In this document: one piece after another, positions 52,361 to 62,248 of the stretch
Position numbering within the stretch: the first letter of the stretch is position 1
Layout: each line of letters starts with the position of its first letter
Assembly (NCBI RefSeq): GCF_001997295.1
Contig: NZ_CP019605.1
Span: 992,001 to 1,056,000 of the forward strand
Length of the DNA: 64,000 nt
From: Tessaracoccus flavus
GTDB taxonomy: Bacteria; Actinomycetota; Actinomycetes; Propionibacteriales; Propionibacteriaceae
Direction of reading: 5' to 3'
The notes under the pieces: generated by a model
What the model was told of the DNA's origin: nothing
The model's database searches: none
The model's input: the letters and a program-made list of their open reading frames with translations, nothing else
Program-made: the position numbers and the translations under genes

Positions 52361-53022
52361 CGCCGCGGCCCGACACCCAGCTCGTGGTGTTGCGGCACGG
52401 CGAGACGGATTGGAACCGCGATCGGCGCTTCCAGGGCCATGCAGACATCCCTCTCAACGACGCCGGCCGCCAGCAGGCGGTGAAGCTCCGCAGCGCGCTG
52501 GCCCAGTGGCACTTCGACGCTGTCTACGCTTCCCCGCTCAGCCGCGCATTGGAAACCGCGCAGCTGGTCCGGCCCGGCAGTCACGTTGTCACGGACCCCA
52601 GGCTGAGTGAGATCGACGTCGGTTCGTGGGCTGGGCTCTCCCGCGACGAGGTGATCGCCGAGATGCCCTCCTACCCGGAGCACTACGCCAACGGGGTGGA
52701 CTTCAGACGGTCGCCGACCGGGGAGCGGCCGAGCGAGATGGTCGCCCGTGCGATGCCCTTCTTCGACGAACTCGGGCTCCAACCGGCGGGGGCATCAATC
52801 CTCGTGGTCTCGCACGGCCAACTCCTGAACAGGGTTCTGCACGCCCTGCTCGGCATCGAGGGCCGGGTGCTCGGCGGACTGATGAACGCGCACTTCTCGC
52901 AGGTCCTGCACCATCACGGCGCGTGGCGCCTGCTCGCCCACAACGTCGGCGGGTCTAGCCGTTTCGTTCCCGCGTCGGCTGGCGGGCGATCCACTCCGCA
53001 AGCTCGACCCGCTGTCCAGTGA
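52357..53022 (+). CDS. Histidine phosphatase family protein
   Basis: 221 residues of the phosphoglycerate-mutase-like superfamily. LVVLRHGETDWNRDRRFQGH carries the phosphorylated His (RHGE); ASPLSRALETAQ, LSEIDVGSWAGLS and LVVSHGQLLNRVLHAL with the second catalytic His follow. The substrate is unknown; in some actinobacteria the gene in this place is annotated glucosyl-3-phosphoglycerate or broad-specificity phosphatase. The C-terminal 22 codons overlap hemQ on the other strand by 68 bp. Confidence 0.88.
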   Translation: MTPRPDTQLVVLRHGETDWNRDRRFQGHADIPLNDAGRQQAVKLRSALAQWHFDAVYASPLSRALETAQLVRPGSHVVTDPRLSEIDVGSWAGLSRDEVIAEMPSYPEHYANGVDFRRSPTGERPSEMVARAMPFFDELGLQPAGASILVVSHGQLLNRVLHALLGIEGRVLGGLMNAHFSQVLHHHGAWRLLAHNVGGSSRFVPASAGGRSTPQARPAVQ

Positions 53023-53680
53023 AGAAGGGCGTCTCCTCGCGCACGTGGAGCCGTGCTTCGACGCCGCGCTGGTGACGCATGGCGTCGGTGAGACGGTGGA
53101 GCTCGTCGGCCTCGAACGCGAGGATCCACTCGTAGTCGCCCAGCGCGAAGGCCGACAGCGTCGATGCGATGACGTCGGGGAACTCCCGTCCGGCCACGCC
53201 GTGCTCGTACAGCATCCGCGACCGGTGGTCATTGTCGAGGTAGTACCAGTCGTAGCTGCGCACGAACGGGTAGACGGTCAGCCACGGTCGCGGAGCGAAG
53301 CCGGCGAAGCAGCTGGGGACGTGCGTCCGGTTGAATTCCGCGGGCCGGTGCACGCCCATGACGGACCAGACCGGGGCCAGGTGCTCGCCCAGGGCCGTGC
53401 GCCGCAGAGCGTGATAACCGGCTTGGAGTTCGGCGGGATCGTGGGCGAGTAGCCACACCATGAGGTCGGCGTCGGCGCGGAAACCGCCAACGTCGTAGAA
53501 GCCGCGGACCGACGCGCCGGCGCCAGTGATGGCCTCCTCGACGTCCTCGAACAGCTCACCCGCGGGGAGCGCTTCCGGGAGGGCGAAGACCGAGTAGAGG
53601 GCGTACAGGGGAGTGGCGTTGATGGCTTCCAGATCGACGTCGTGCTCGTCGCGCTCGTCGCGTCCCGGGTGCTTGCTCAT
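52955..53680 (-). CDS. hemQ: Coproheme decarboxylase HemQ (ChdC)
   Basis: Last enzyme of the coproporphyrin-dependent pathway; converts coproheme III to heme b with peroxide. 241 residues, dimeric chlorite-dismutase fold. YPFVRSYDWYYLD contains the catalytic Y137, and H160 (MLYEHG) is the likely proximal heme ligand. Start after AAGGAATCC. Third gene of the minus-strand hemA-hemH-hemQ operon, 8 bp after hemH. Confidence 0.94.
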   Translation of the reverse strand: MSKHPGRDERDEHDVDLEAINATPLYALYSVFALPEALPAGELFEDVEEAITGAGASVRGFYDVGGFRADADLMVWLLAHDPAELQAGYHALRRTALGEHLAPVWSVMGVHRPAEFNRTHVPSCFAGFAPRPWLTVYPFVRSYDWYYLDNDHRSRMLYEHGVAGREFPDVIASTLSAFALGDYEWILAFEADELHRLTDAMRHQRGVEARLHVREETPFFTGQRVELAEWIARQPTRERNG

Positions 53681-53688
53681 GGATTCCT

Positions 53689-54729
53689 TCAGGTGGTGAT
53701 CGGGCGCGGCAGGCAGCAGCGGCCGGTGGAGAACTGGCAGAGGTTACGGGGTGCCGCCTCGCCGCGGGCGGCGGCCGCCTGCTCCAGCAGCCGGTCGACG
53801 AGCAGCGACACGAACTCGGGGTCCGGCCCGACCGTGGCCGCGCGCTCGTACGGGAGGCCGAGCTCTGCGGCGGTCTCGTTGGCCTGCGTATCGAGGTCGT
53901 AGATGACCTCCATGTGGTCGGAGATGAACCCGATCGGTGCTGCCACGACGCCGGCAACCCCCTCGGCCTGCACTTCGGGCATGCGGTCGTTGACGTCAGG
54001 CTCCAGCCACGGCACATGCGGCGAGCCTGAGCGTGAGCAGAAGGTCAGCTCCCAGGTCAGCTGCTCACCGAGCTCCTCGCCGGCCTCGGCTGCGACGGCG
54101 CCGGCCACCCGCAGGTGTTGCGCGTCGTACCGGTTCTCGGGCTGGCCGGTGTGTGAGGCCTCGTTCATCGCCGTCGGGATCGAATGCGTCACGAAGAGCA
54201 CGCGAAGGGTCTGATCCCCGATCCGGGCGCGGAGGGTGCGGACAGCCTCGACGAGGGCGCGGGCGTTGGCGGAGACGAACTCGCGGCTCTCGCCGAAGGG
54301 ATCGATCTTGTCGATCGTGATCGGCTTGCCGTCGGACGCCCCGGCCAGATCCTCGCAGTACTGCCGACAGTTGGAGTAGGAGGAGTAGGCGGAGGTCGCC
54401 ACGGCAACGACGCGCTCGTGCCCCTCGGCCACGAGCTCGTCGACCGTGTCGGCGAAGTAGGGGTGCCAGTTGCGGTTGCCGATGACCACCGGAACATCGA
54501 TGCCTCGGCGGGCCAACTCGACGCGTACGTCCTCCATGAGGGCTGCGTTCAGCTCGTTGATGGGGGAGCGGCCCCCGAACATCTCGTAGTGCTGGCTCAC
54601 CTCGAGCAGCCGCTCGTCAGGGATGCCGCGGCCGCGGGTGGCGTTGCGCATGAACGGGAGTACGTCGGCGGACTCGTTGGGGCCGCCGTAGGAGGCGAAG
54701 AGAACTGCCGAATAGGGTGCGATGCTCAC
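53689..54729 (-). CDS. hemH: Coproporphyrin III ferrochelatase (CpfC/HemH)
   Basis: Inserts iron into coproporphyrin III. 346 residues. VLFVTHSIPTAMNEASH holds the catalytic His and PIGFISDHMEVIYDLD the Glu. Actinobacterial enzymes carry a [2Fe-2S] cluster; the needed cysteines are visible at SNCRQYCED in the middle and CQFSTGRCC at the C-terminus. The GTG start has GGAGG upstream and overlaps the hemA stop (GTGA); longer starts inside hemA are not needed. Confidence 0.94.
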   Translation of the reverse strand: MSIAPYSAVLFASYGGPNESADVLPFMRNATRGRGIPDERLLEVSQHYEMFGGRSPINELNAALMEDVRVELARRGIDVPVVIGNRNWHPYFADTVDELVAEGHERVVAVATSAYSSYSNCRQYCEDLAGASDGKPITIDKIDPFGESREFVSANARALVEAVRTLRARIGDQTLRVLFVTHSIPTAMNEASHTGQPENRYDAQHLRVAGAVAAEAGEELGEQLTWELTFCSRSGSPHVPWLEPDVNDRMPEVQAEGVAGVVAAPIGFISDHMEVIYDLDTQANETAAELGLPYERAATVGPDPEFVSLLVDRLLEQAAAARGEAAPRNLCQFSTGRCCLPRPITT

Positions 54730-55994
54730 ATGGCCTCCTGGGATTGGGAGCTGTCGAGGTCGCACACCTTGAGGTGGGTGACGGGGCAACGCTCAGTTTC
54801 GAGATCGTCGGGGTCGACATCGGGGCCGATTCCGTACAACTCCTGCATGGCATGCAGGTACTCGTGGGTCCTGCCGTGCTCGGCGGCCGCTCGGGCCTTG
54901 GTCGACGGCACGTGCAGCAGGCGGGTCGCCAGGCGCCGCAGCGCGAGGGCGGCGTCGTCGTGGCTGAGCTGCCGCTGGGGCAACCTCCCGATCTCGTCGG
55001 CCACCATGGCCATGACGGTCTCGCGGAGGCCCACGACGGCGGGGTCGACCACGCGGGAACGGAGCTTGGTGAGGGTCTGTGACACCCCGAGCTCAACCAG
55101 CGCCTCCGCCCTGCGCGTGTCCGCGGCGTAGGCGGGCCCGACCGCTGACTGGATGGTGGCGAGATCGACGAGCCTCACGCCAGGCAGGGATCGCACCTCC
55201 TCGGCGACGTCGCGATGGAGCGACAGGTCGAGGAAACGGGCGGGTCCCTGCACCTCCGCGGGCCCGATGACGGGCCGCCCGAGGCCCCGGCACGTCACGA
55301 CAAGGTCAGCCTCGCGCAGCGCCTCGCACAGTTCTTCGGCGTGCTCGCAGGAGTGGCTGGCGGCGAACTCCGCCGCCCTGCCGCTGGACGAGTGGACCTG
55401 CAGCGACTGCACCCCCCGACCGCGCAGCGCGGCCACGACAGCACCGGCATAAGAACCGGTACCGACGATCAACGCTCGCGTGCTGGCCCAGTCGTCGATC
55501 CCCACGTGGTCGAGCCCGACGCCGACGACCGAGCGCCCGGCCCCCTCAAGGGAGGTCTCGCGCGCGATCCGGCGCGAAGTCTTGAGCGCTTCGTCGACGG
55601 CGATGTACAGGGGGAGCGACGTGTGTCCCGCCGCCTGCGCATCGGTCAGGCAGCGGCGGAGCTGTCCCGCGATCTCCCTCTCACCGACGACCATGGAGTC
55701 CAGACCCGCCGCGACGCGGAACACGTGCTTCAACGCCACCTCGCCGAGGAACACGTCCCAGGCCGGTGCCTCCTCGTAGTGCGCGGTCAGCGCGCCTCGC
55801 AGGCGGTGGGTGGTGACAGTGTCGTCAGTGTCGAGGATGACCTCGACCCGGTTGCAGGTGCTGAGCACCATCACGCCCTCGACGCCTGGGTGCTCGAAGA
55901 GGTCTGCGGCGATGTCGCTGGCCGTCGTGCTGGTGCGTTCAACCTCCGACAAGCCTTGCCGGTGGTGGGAGATGGAAAAGACTCGCATAGTCAT
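54726..55994 (-). CDS. hemA: Glutamyl-tRNA reductase
   Basis: First committed step of C5 heme synthesis, reducing glutamyl-tRNA to glutamate-1-semialdehyde. 422 residues. The catalytic C47 is in STCNR; GLDSMVVGE (97-105) is the second signature. A Rossmann segment (LIVGTGSYAGAVVAAL) and the C-terminal helical dimerisation domain follow. Divergent from hemE with a 53-bp intergenic region; heads the minus-strand operon. Confidence 0.95.
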   Translation of the reverse strand: MTMRVFSISHHRQGLSEVERTSTTASDIAADLFEHPGVEGVMVLSTCNRVEVILDTDDTVTTHRLRGALTAHYEEAPAWDVFLGEVALKHVFRVAAGLDSMVVGEREIAGQLRRCLTDAQAAGHTSLPLYIAVDEALKTSRRIARETSLEGAGRSVVGVGLDHVGIDDWASTRALIVGTGSYAGAVVAALRGRGVQSLQVHSSSGRAAEFAASHSCEHAEELCEALREADLVVTCRGLGRPVIGPAEVQGPARFLDLSLHRDVAEEVRSLPGVRLVDLATIQSAVGPAYAADTRRAEALVELGVSQTLTKLRSRVVDPAVVGLRETVMAMVADEIGRLPQRQLSHDDAALALRRLATRLLHVPSTKARAAAEHGRTHEYLHAMQELYGIGPDVDPDDLETERCPVTHLKVCDLDSSQSQEAM

Positions 55995-56047
55995 GACTGG
56001 CCCCTATTCAAGCACCCTTTGCTGGATAAGGCAGAATCAATCCCGAC
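55995..56047. promoter_or_regulatory. Divergent hemA/hemE promoter region
   Basis: A 53-bp, comparatively A+T-rich gap between the two heme operons. Both promoters must fit here or overlap the coding starts, so a single bound regulator could control both. No certain -35/-10 pair or operator is identified. Confidence 0.45.
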
Positions 56048-57055
56048 ATGAGTGCATTGCTTACCGCCCTGAGTGGCCAACGCCCCGAGAAGCTGCCCGT
56101 CTGGTTCATGCGCCAGGCGGGACGCTCACTCCCCGAATACAAGAAGGTACGGGAGGGCACAACGATCCTCGAGGCCTGCCTGAAGCCGGAGCTTGCCGCC
56201 GAGATCACCCTGCAGCCGGTGCGCCGTCACGGCGTGGATGCGGCGATCTTCTTCTCCGACATCATGATGCCGCTGGTGCTGGCCGGAGTGGGCGTGGAGA
56301 TCCACTCGGGCGTCGGTCCCGTCATCGACGAGCCGATCCGCACGGCTGAAGATGTCGACGCGCTGGTCGGGCGTGAGATGGCCGATCCGTCAGCCATCAG
56401 CGAGGCGGTGCGGCTGGTCGTCGACGAGCTCGGAGACGAGACCCCACTCATCGGCTTCGCAGGCGCGCCGTTCACGCTCGCGGCCTACCTGGTGGAGGGG
56501 AAGGGCTCCCGGGACCACCTGGCGGCGCGGACGATGATGCACGCCGACCCGCACTCCTGGCAGCGGCTGCTCGCCTGGTGCGCGGAGCTCTCCGGCGAAT
56601 TCCTGCGTGTGCAGGTCGACGCCGGCGCCCGTGCGGTGCAGCTCTTCGACTCGTGGGCGGGCGCGCTCACCCGCGCCGACTACGTCGAGCGGGTGGCTCC
56701 GCACTCCGCGGCGGCCCTCGCCGCCGTCGAAGGTCTCGTGCCGCGCATCCACTTCGGGACCGGCACCCGGCACATTCTGGACGACATGGCCGCCTGCGGC
56801 GTCGAGGCCATGGGCATCGACTACCGCACCCCGCTCGACGAGGCCGCGTGGCTCCTGCCGGGGCTGCCCCTTCAAGGCAACATCGATCCTGCACTGCTTG
56901 CCGCCGGCTGGGACGCCCTTGAGCGGCACGCCCTGGACGTCGTCGAGCGTGGCAAGGCCGCCCCTGCGCACATCGTCAACCTCGGCCACGGCGTGCCCCC
57001 GACCACCGACCCGGGGGTGCTGACCGACCTGGTTGCCCTCCTCCACGCGCTATGA
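56048..57055 (+). CDS. hemE: Uroporphyrinogen III decarboxylase
   Basis: Converts uroporphyrinogen III to coproporphyrinogen III. 335 residues. PVWFMRQAGRSLPEY is the N-terminal signature with substrate-binding Arg; FFSDIMMPLVLAG and GFAGAPFTLAAYLVEG are the others. Start of the plus-strand operon; overlaps hemY by ATGA. Confidence 0.96.
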   Translation: MSALLTALSGQRPEKLPVWFMRQAGRSLPEYKKVREGTTILEACLKPELAAEITLQPVRRHGVDAAIFFSDIMMPLVLAGVGVEIHSGVGPVIDEPIRTAEDVDALVGREMADPSAISEAVRLVVDELGDETPLIGFAGAPFTLAAYLVEGKGSRDHLAARTMMHADPHSWQRLLAWCAELSGEFLRVQVDAGARAVQLFDSWAGALTRADYVERVAPHSAAALAAVEGLVPRIHFGTGTRHILDDMAACGVEAMGIDYRTPLDEAAWLLPGLPLQGNIDPALLAAGWDALERHALDVVERGKAAPAHIVNLGHGVPPTTDPGVLTDLVALLHAL

Positions 57056-58335
57056 CCGCCATCGTCGTCGGCGGAGGCCTGGCGGGCCTCGTCGCCGGCT
57101 ACCGGCTGGCCAAGGCAGGGCGTCGGGTCACCGTCATGGAGGCCACGACGCGGCTGGGCGGGATGATCCACCCCGTCGAGGTGGGAGGCGTTCGGGTCGA
57201 CGCCGGCGCCGAGGCCTATGCCATCCGCGGCGGTGCCGCCCGGGCACTGTGCGAGGAGCTTGGGCTGGAACTCGCCGCCCCTGCGGGCCAGCCCCACCTG
57301 TGGTGGCCCCGCGGCACCTGGCCCATGGCCGAGGGCGTGCTCGGGATCCCCGCCTCCCTGGACGATCCGGCGCTCGGGGCTCTCGATCCCGATGAGCTCG
57401 AGACGCTCACCCGCGACGGGGAGCTGCCGGCATCGGTCGGGGCCGACGCCTCGACTGTCGGTGAGCTGGTCCGTGCACGGCTGGGAGACGGGGCGGTCCG
57501 GCGTCTGGTGGCGCCGGTCGCGCATGGCGTCTACGCGCTCGACCCCGACAGGATGCCGCTCAACGCGTTCGCCCCCGGACTGCTCGCGGCCCTGGCCGAG
57601 CATGGTTCGTTGCTCGCGGCCGTCGCGTCGATGCGACATCCCGGAAGGGCGGCTGTGGAGCAACCCGTCGGGGGCATGTACACCCTCATCGACACTCTCG
57701 CGGAGCGGATCGTCGACCTGGGCGGAGAGGTGCGCACAGCGTCCCCGATCGTTGCCGTCGCCCACGCGGGCCCCGACTTCGTGGTCGGGCTGCCGGGCGG
57801 CGAGAAGTTGCGGGCCGACCGGCTCGTGCTGGCCACTCCCGGCGCTGCCGCGGTCTCCCTCCTCGGCCGTCTGGCGGTCGACGTCGCGGCGCCCCCCATC
57901 AAGAAGGCGCGGCAGGCGGTGCTGGCGGTCGAGCATCCGGGACTCGCGGACGGCCCGGTCGGCTCGGGGCTGTTGGTGGGCGAATCCGATCCGTCCATCG
58001 GCGCCAAGGCGCTGACCCATTACTCACTCAAATGGCCGTGGGCACGCAGGGGAGACCAGGAGATCTTCCGTCTGTCCTATCCCGAGAACCACGTCCCGAG
58101 CAGGACCGATGTCATGGCCGACGCCTCGCGGTTCCTCGGCGTGGAGCTGCGAGACGCGCAGATCACTGGCTTTGCCGCCGTCACGTGGGACGCGATGCCC
58201 GGCAGGCTGGACGCGCCGGTTCGCGAGTTCGTTCTCGACACGGTCGCGAAGGCCGGGATCGACGTCGTGGGAGCGTGGCTGGACGGCAACGGCATCACCG
58301 CCGTCGTCGCCGGCTGCGATCGGGTCACCGGATGA
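57052..58335 (+). CDS. hemY: Coproporphyrinogen III oxidase, FAD-dependent (CgoX/HemY)
   Basis: Oxidises coproporphyrinogen III to coproporphyrin III in Gram-positive bacteria. 427 residues, rather short for the family (usually about 450-500). IVVGGGLAGLVAGYRLAKAG is the FAD-binding dinucleotide loop, VMEATTRLGG and a C-terminal AWLDGNGITAVVAG segment complete the FAD site. Annotated historically as protoporphyrinogen oxidase; with HemQ and CpfC present the copro route is the likely one. Confidence 0.92.
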   Translation: MTAIVVGGGLAGLVAGYRLAKAGRRVTVMEATTRLGGMIHPVEVGGVRVDAGAEAYAIRGGAARALCEELGLELAAPAGQPHLWWPRGTWPMAEGVLGIPASLDDPALGALDPDELETLTRDGELPASVGADASTVGELVRARLGDGAVRRLVAPVAHGVYALDPDRMPLNAFAPGLLAALAEHGSLLAAVASMRHPGRAAVEQPVGGMYTLIDTLAERIVDLGGEVRTASPIVAVAHAGPDFVVGLPGGEKLRADRLVLATPGAAAVSLLGRLAVDVAAPPIKKARQAVLAVEHPGLADGPVGSGLLVGESDPSIGAKALTHYSLKWPWARRGDQEIFRLSYPENHVPSRTDVMADASRFLGVELRDAQITGFAAVTWDAMPGRLDAPVREFVLDTVAKAGIDVVGAWLDGNGITAVVAGCDRVTG

Positions 58336-59966
58336 GGTTGCGCCTGGGGACCAGGGGGTCCGCCCTCGCCGTCGCCCAGTCCGAGCAGATGGCAGGACTC
58401 CTGCGCGACCGGGGTCATGACGTCGAGCTGGTCCGCATCAAGACCGGCGGAGATGTGGCGAAAGGCTCCCTCACCCGGCTCGGGGGCGTGGGTGTGTTCG
58501 CGGCGGAGCTGCGCACCTCACTCCTCTACGGTGCGGTGGACTTCGCGGTCCACTCGCTGAAGGACCTGCCGACGACTCCCGTGCCCGGCCTGCACATCGC
58601 AGCCATCCCCCCTCGGGCCGACGCCCGGGACGTCCTCATCGCCGTCGACGGACAGAGGCTGCAGGATCTTCCGCCCGGGGCGACGGTCGGCACAGGGTCG
58701 CCGCGCAGAGTGGCCCAGCTGCGCGCACTCAGGCCTGATCTGAGCTACGTCGACGTCCGGGGCAACATCGGCACGCGCCTGGCGCGGGTCGCTCCCGGGG
58801 ATCTCGATGCGGTGGTGCTCGCCGCCGCCGGGCTGGCCCGCCTGGGTCTGCTCGATCGGGTCACCGAGTTTCTCGACATCCTTCCCGCCCCCGGGCAGGG
58901 CGCGCTGGCGTTGGAGTGCCGCACGGATGACCCGGGCGTCGCGGAGGCGCTGGCGGAACTCGACGACCCTGCCACCCGCCTCGAGGTGGAGGCCGAGCGT
59001 ACGGTGCTGGCAGCGTTGGGCGGTGGGTGCGCCGCCCCCATCGCGGCCTGGGGGCGCGGGGAGCTGTTGACCGCCGGGGTGTTCGCACTCGCTGGGACAG
59101 GGTCCCGGCGCACTCAGCTGCCCCTGACTGGACACTCCGGGGCCGATGCCGCCCGCATTCTCCTCGACGACGGGGCCGCTGAGATCGCGGATCTGGTGGC
59201 CTCTCGACCCTCCCGACTCGCCGACCTGCACGACGACGCCTCCCTCTGGCGGGGAGAGACCACGCTGGCGGGGATCAACGTGCTGCTGCCTCGGGAGGGT
59301 GGCCGGCTGGGCGAGGCGCTGCGGGCGGCCGGAGCCGAGGTCACCGAGACCCCGCTGCAGCGCCGCGTCACGCTGCACCCCGCCACCGGCGTGGAGGGGT
59401 ACGACTGGATGGCCGTGACGTCACCCGCCACCGTGACGGTGCTCGGTGAGCTCGGTCTGAGGCCGTCGGCCGAGACCCGGATCGCGGCCGTGGGGCGAGC
59501 GACGGCCGGGGCCGTGTCGGATGCCGGGTGGCGCGTCGACCTGGTGCCGGAGGGACCCTCCACCGCCGAGGCGCTCGCGGAGGCCTGGCCGGCGGGGGCA
59601 GGCCGCGTGGTCATCCCCGGATCGGCGCTCTCGTCACCCGTCCTGGCCGAGCGTCTCCGGGCCAAGGGGTACGAGGTTGACACCCTCCCCATCTACACGA
59701 TGGAGGCGCTTGCCGAACCTCCGCAGGAGCTGGCACGCGGCGTCGTCGATCGCGCCTACGACGTGATCGTCATCACGTCCGGCTCCATGGCCCGCGCCGT
59801 CGACGAGCTTCTAGGGTGGCCCCCGGCGACAGCCGTGGTGGCGTTCGGCCCGCCGTCGGCCCGCGCCCTGGCGGCGCTCGGAGTTCCGGTGGCCGCCACG
59901 GCCCAGACCCAGGATTCAGACGGCCTCATCGCCGCCGTCGCCTCCATCCGAAAGGACACGAGATGA
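58332..59966 (+). CDS. hemCD: HemC-HemD fusion: hydroxymethylbilane synthase / uroporphyrinogen III synthase
   Basis: 544 residues. Residues 1 to about 305 are porphobilinogen deaminase with all key positions: TRGSALA, K77-D78 (LKDLP), RR at 125-126, R143 and N145 in VRGNIGTRL, and the dipyrromethane-cofactor Cys C233 in LGGGCAAPIA. The rest is uroporphyrinogen III synthase (VTSPATVTVLGELG, AAVGRATAGAV, YTMEAL, ITSGSMARAV, FGPPSARAL). The fusion passes the unstable hydroxymethylbilane directly to ring closure. ATGA overlaps on both sides show tight translational coupling. Confidence 0.93.
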   Translation: MRLRLGTRGSALAVAQSEQMAGLLRDRGHDVELVRIKTGGDVAKGSLTRLGGVGVFAAELRTSLLYGAVDFAVHSLKDLPTTPVPGLHIAAIPPRADARDVLIAVDGQRLQDLPPGATVGTGSPRRVAQLRALRPDLSYVDVRGNIGTRLARVAPGDLDAVVLAAAGLARLGLLDRVTEFLDILPAPGQGALALECRTDDPGVAEALAELDDPATRLEVEAERTVLAALGGGCAAPIAAWGRGELLTAGVFALAGTGSRRTQLPLTGHSGADAARILLDDGAAEIADLVASRPSRLADLHDDASLWRGETTLAGINVLLPREGGRLGEALRAAGAEVTETPLQRRVTLHPATGVEGYDWMAVTSPATVTVLGELGLRPSAETRIAAVGRATAGAVSDAGWRVDLVPEGPSTAEALAEAWPAGAGRVVIPGSALSSPVLAERLRAKGYEVDTLPIYTMEALAEPPQELARGVVDRAYDVIVITSGSMARAVDELLGWPPATAVVAFGPPSARALAALGVPVAATAQTQDSDGLIAAVASIRKDTR

Positions 59967-60928
59967 CCCAGATCAGGCCCAGGCGCCTGCGCACCAGCCC
60001 CGCGATGCGCGCCCTCGTGCGCGAAGTGGCCGTCCGGCCGTCCCAGCTCGTTCTCCCGACCTTCGTGGCCGACGAACCCGGCGACATCTCGTCGATGCCG
60101 GGGGTCAACCGGCTCACCGTCGACGACGTGGCGCGGCAGGCGGAGCGTGCAGCAGCGCTCGGGTTGGGCGGGATCATGCTCTTCGGTGTGCCGTCCGACG
60201 ACGTCAAGGATGCCGACGGCACCCAGGGCTGGGCCCCGGACGGCATCCTGCAGCGCGCGCTCCGTTCTGTCCGCTCGGCGGTCGGCGACGACATCGTCGT
60301 GATGGCCGACACCTGCCTTGACGAGTTCACCTCGCACGGCCACTGCGGCGTACTGGGGGAGAGCGGGACGGTCGATAACGATGCGACGGTGGCCCACTAC
60401 GTCTCCATGGCCGTGGCCCAGGCGGAGGCGGGGGCCCACGTGGTCTCGCCGTCGGGGATGATGGACGGCCAGGTGGCGGCGATCCGCTCCGGTCTGGACG
60501 ACGCCGGACTGCAGGACACGGCCATCCTCGCGTACTCGGCGAAGTACGCGTCGGCCTTCTACGGGCCGTTCCGCGAGGCGGTGACCTCCTCTCTGGTGGG
60601 AGACCGGCGGACCTACCAGCAGGATCCCGCCAACCGTCGGGAAGGGCTTCGCGAGGCGTTGCTCGATCTCGCCGAGGGCGCGGACATGGTGATGGTCAAG
60701 CCCGCCGGGTACTACCTCGACGTGCTCTCCGACGTCGCAGCAGCCTCGCAGGTGCCGATGGCTGCCTACCAGGTGTCGGGGGAGTTCGCCATGATCGAGG
60801 CCGCCGCCGAACGGGGCTGGATCGACCGGCGCCCGGCGGTGGAGGAATCCGTGACGGCGATCGTGCGGGCCGGGGCTGACATCGTGTTGACGTATTGGGC
60901 TGAGGAATTGGCAGGGTGGTTGCGGTGA
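59963..60928 (+). CDS. hemB: Porphobilinogen synthase
   Basis: Condenses two 5-aminolevulinate to porphobilinogen. 321 residues. Active-site lysines K194 ([14 protein letters not shown]) and K246 ([10 protein letters not shown]). The metal region [14 protein letters not shown] has Asp where Zn-dependent forms have a second Cys, so it is probably of the Mg-dependent class. ATG overlaps the hemCD stop. Confidence 0.95.
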   Translation: MTQIRPRRLRTSPAMRALVREVAVRPSQLVLPTFVADEPGDISSMPGVNRLTVDDVARQAERAAALGLGGIMLFGVPSDDVKDADGTQGWAPDGILQRALRSVRSAVGDDIVVMADTCLDEFTSHGHCGVLGESGTVDNDATVAHYVSMAVAQAEAGAHVVSPSGMMDGQVAAIRSGLDDAGLQDTAILAYSAKYASAFYGPFREAVTSSLVGDRRTYQQDPANRREGLREALLDLAEGADMVMVKPAGYYLDVLSDVAAASQVPMAAYQVSGEFAMIEAAAERGWIDRRPAVEESVTAIVRAGADIVLTYWAEELAGWLR

Positions 60929-62211
60929 ACGCAGATCAGGATCTGTTCGAGCGGGCGCGGAAGGTCATCCCCGGTGGGGTGTCATCCCCGGTGCGGGCCT
61001 TCGGATCGGTCGGTGGCGCCCCGGTCTTCGTGTCGCGCGCGAGCGGCCCCTACATCGTGGGGGCGGACGGCGTCGAGTACGTGGACCTGGTGTGTTCCTG
61101 GGGGCCGGCGTTGCTGGGGCACGCCCACCCGGAGGTGGTCGAAGCCGTCCGCGGGGCCGCCGGGCGTGGCCTCTCGTTCGGCGCCCCAACGGAGGCCGAG
61201 GTCGAGCTGGCCGAAGCCATCCGCAGCCGCGTCCCCGCCGCCGAACTGGTCAGGTTCGTCTCCACCGGCACCGAGGCCACGATGACGGCTGTCCGGCTGG
61301 CGCGCGGCGCCACTGGCCGCGACATCATCGTCAAGTTCGCCGGTTGCTACCACGGTCACTCGGATGCTCTGCTCGCCGCCGCCGGGTCCGGGGTGGCCAC
61401 GCAGGGGCTGCCGGGATCGGCGGGGGTCACCGCCGCCGCTGCGGCGGACACGATCGTGGTCGGATACAACGACCCGACCGCGCTCGACGCTGTGTTTGAG
61501 CGGATGGGAGACCGCATCGCTGCGGTGATCACGGAAGCGGCCCCCGCGAACATGGGGGTGGTGCCACCCTCGGCCGGGTTCAACGCGCTCATCCGTGAGC
61601 TGACGGCGCGCCACGGAGCCCTGATGATCCTCGACGAGGTCCTGACGGGGTTCCGCGTGGGTCCTGCCGGATGGCTCGGGCTCGAGGGCGGCTATCGGCC
61701 GGATCTCATCACCTTCGGCAAGGTGGTCGGGGGAGGCATGCCGCTGGCGGCCCTCGGCGGGCGGGCCGATCTCCTGGGAATGCTGGCCCCGCTCGGCCCC
61801 GTCTACCAGGCTGGGACCCTGTCGGGTAACCCCTTGGCCACGGCGGCCGGGCTCGCCACTCTCCGCCTCGCGGACGACGCGGTGTACGAGCACGTCAACA
61901 GGCGCTCGGCTGAACTCCAGTCCGCCGTGGGGGAGGCCCTCAGCCGCGCCGGCGTTCCGCACGTCGTTCAGAACGCCGGCAACCTGTTCTCCGTGTTCTT
62001 CCGCGCCGAGCCGGTGCGCACCTACGACGACGCGAAGGATCAGGACACGGCGGCCTTCGCCCGCTTCTTCCACTCGATGCTGGATTCGGGGATCGCCCTG
62101 CCGCCGTCGGCCTTCGAGGCCTGGTTCCTGTCGGCGGCACACGACGACCGTGCGATGGCCCGGATCACGGACGCCCTTCCGCAGGCGGCACGGGCTGCGG
62201 CGGATTCGTGA
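60925..62211 (+). CDS. hemL: Glutamate-1-semialdehyde 2,1-aminomutase
   Basis: PLP enzyme making 5-aminolevulinate. 428 residues. K266 in [12 protein letters not shown] binds [16 protein letters not shown] has the cofactor Asp. The GTG at 60925 is chosen because it overlaps the hemB stop as GTGA like its neighbours; a GTG at 60916 is also possible. Confidence 0.95.
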   Translation: MNADQDLFERARKVIPGGVSSPVRAFGSVGGAPVFVSRASGPYIVGADGVEYVDLVCSWGPALLGHAHPEVVEAVRGAAGRGLSFGAPTEAEVELAEAIRSRVPAAELVRFVSTGTEATMTAVRLARGATGRDIIVKFAGCYHGHSDALLAAAGSGVATQGLPGSAGVTAAAAADTIVVGYNDPTALDAVFERMGDRIAAVITEAAPANMGVVPPSAGFNALIRELTARHGALMILDEVLTGFRVGPAGWLGLEGGYRPDLITFGKVVGGGMPLAALGGRADLLGMLAPLGPVYQAGTLSGNPLATAAGLATLRLADDAVYEHVNRRSAELQSAVGEALSRAGVPHVVQNAGNLFSVFFRAEPVRTYDDAKDQDTAAFARFFHSMLDSGIALPPSAFEAWFLSAAHDDRAMARITDALPQAARAAADS

Positions 62212-62248
62212 GAAGCTAGGGCAGCACAGACATTCAGGAGGATCAACG

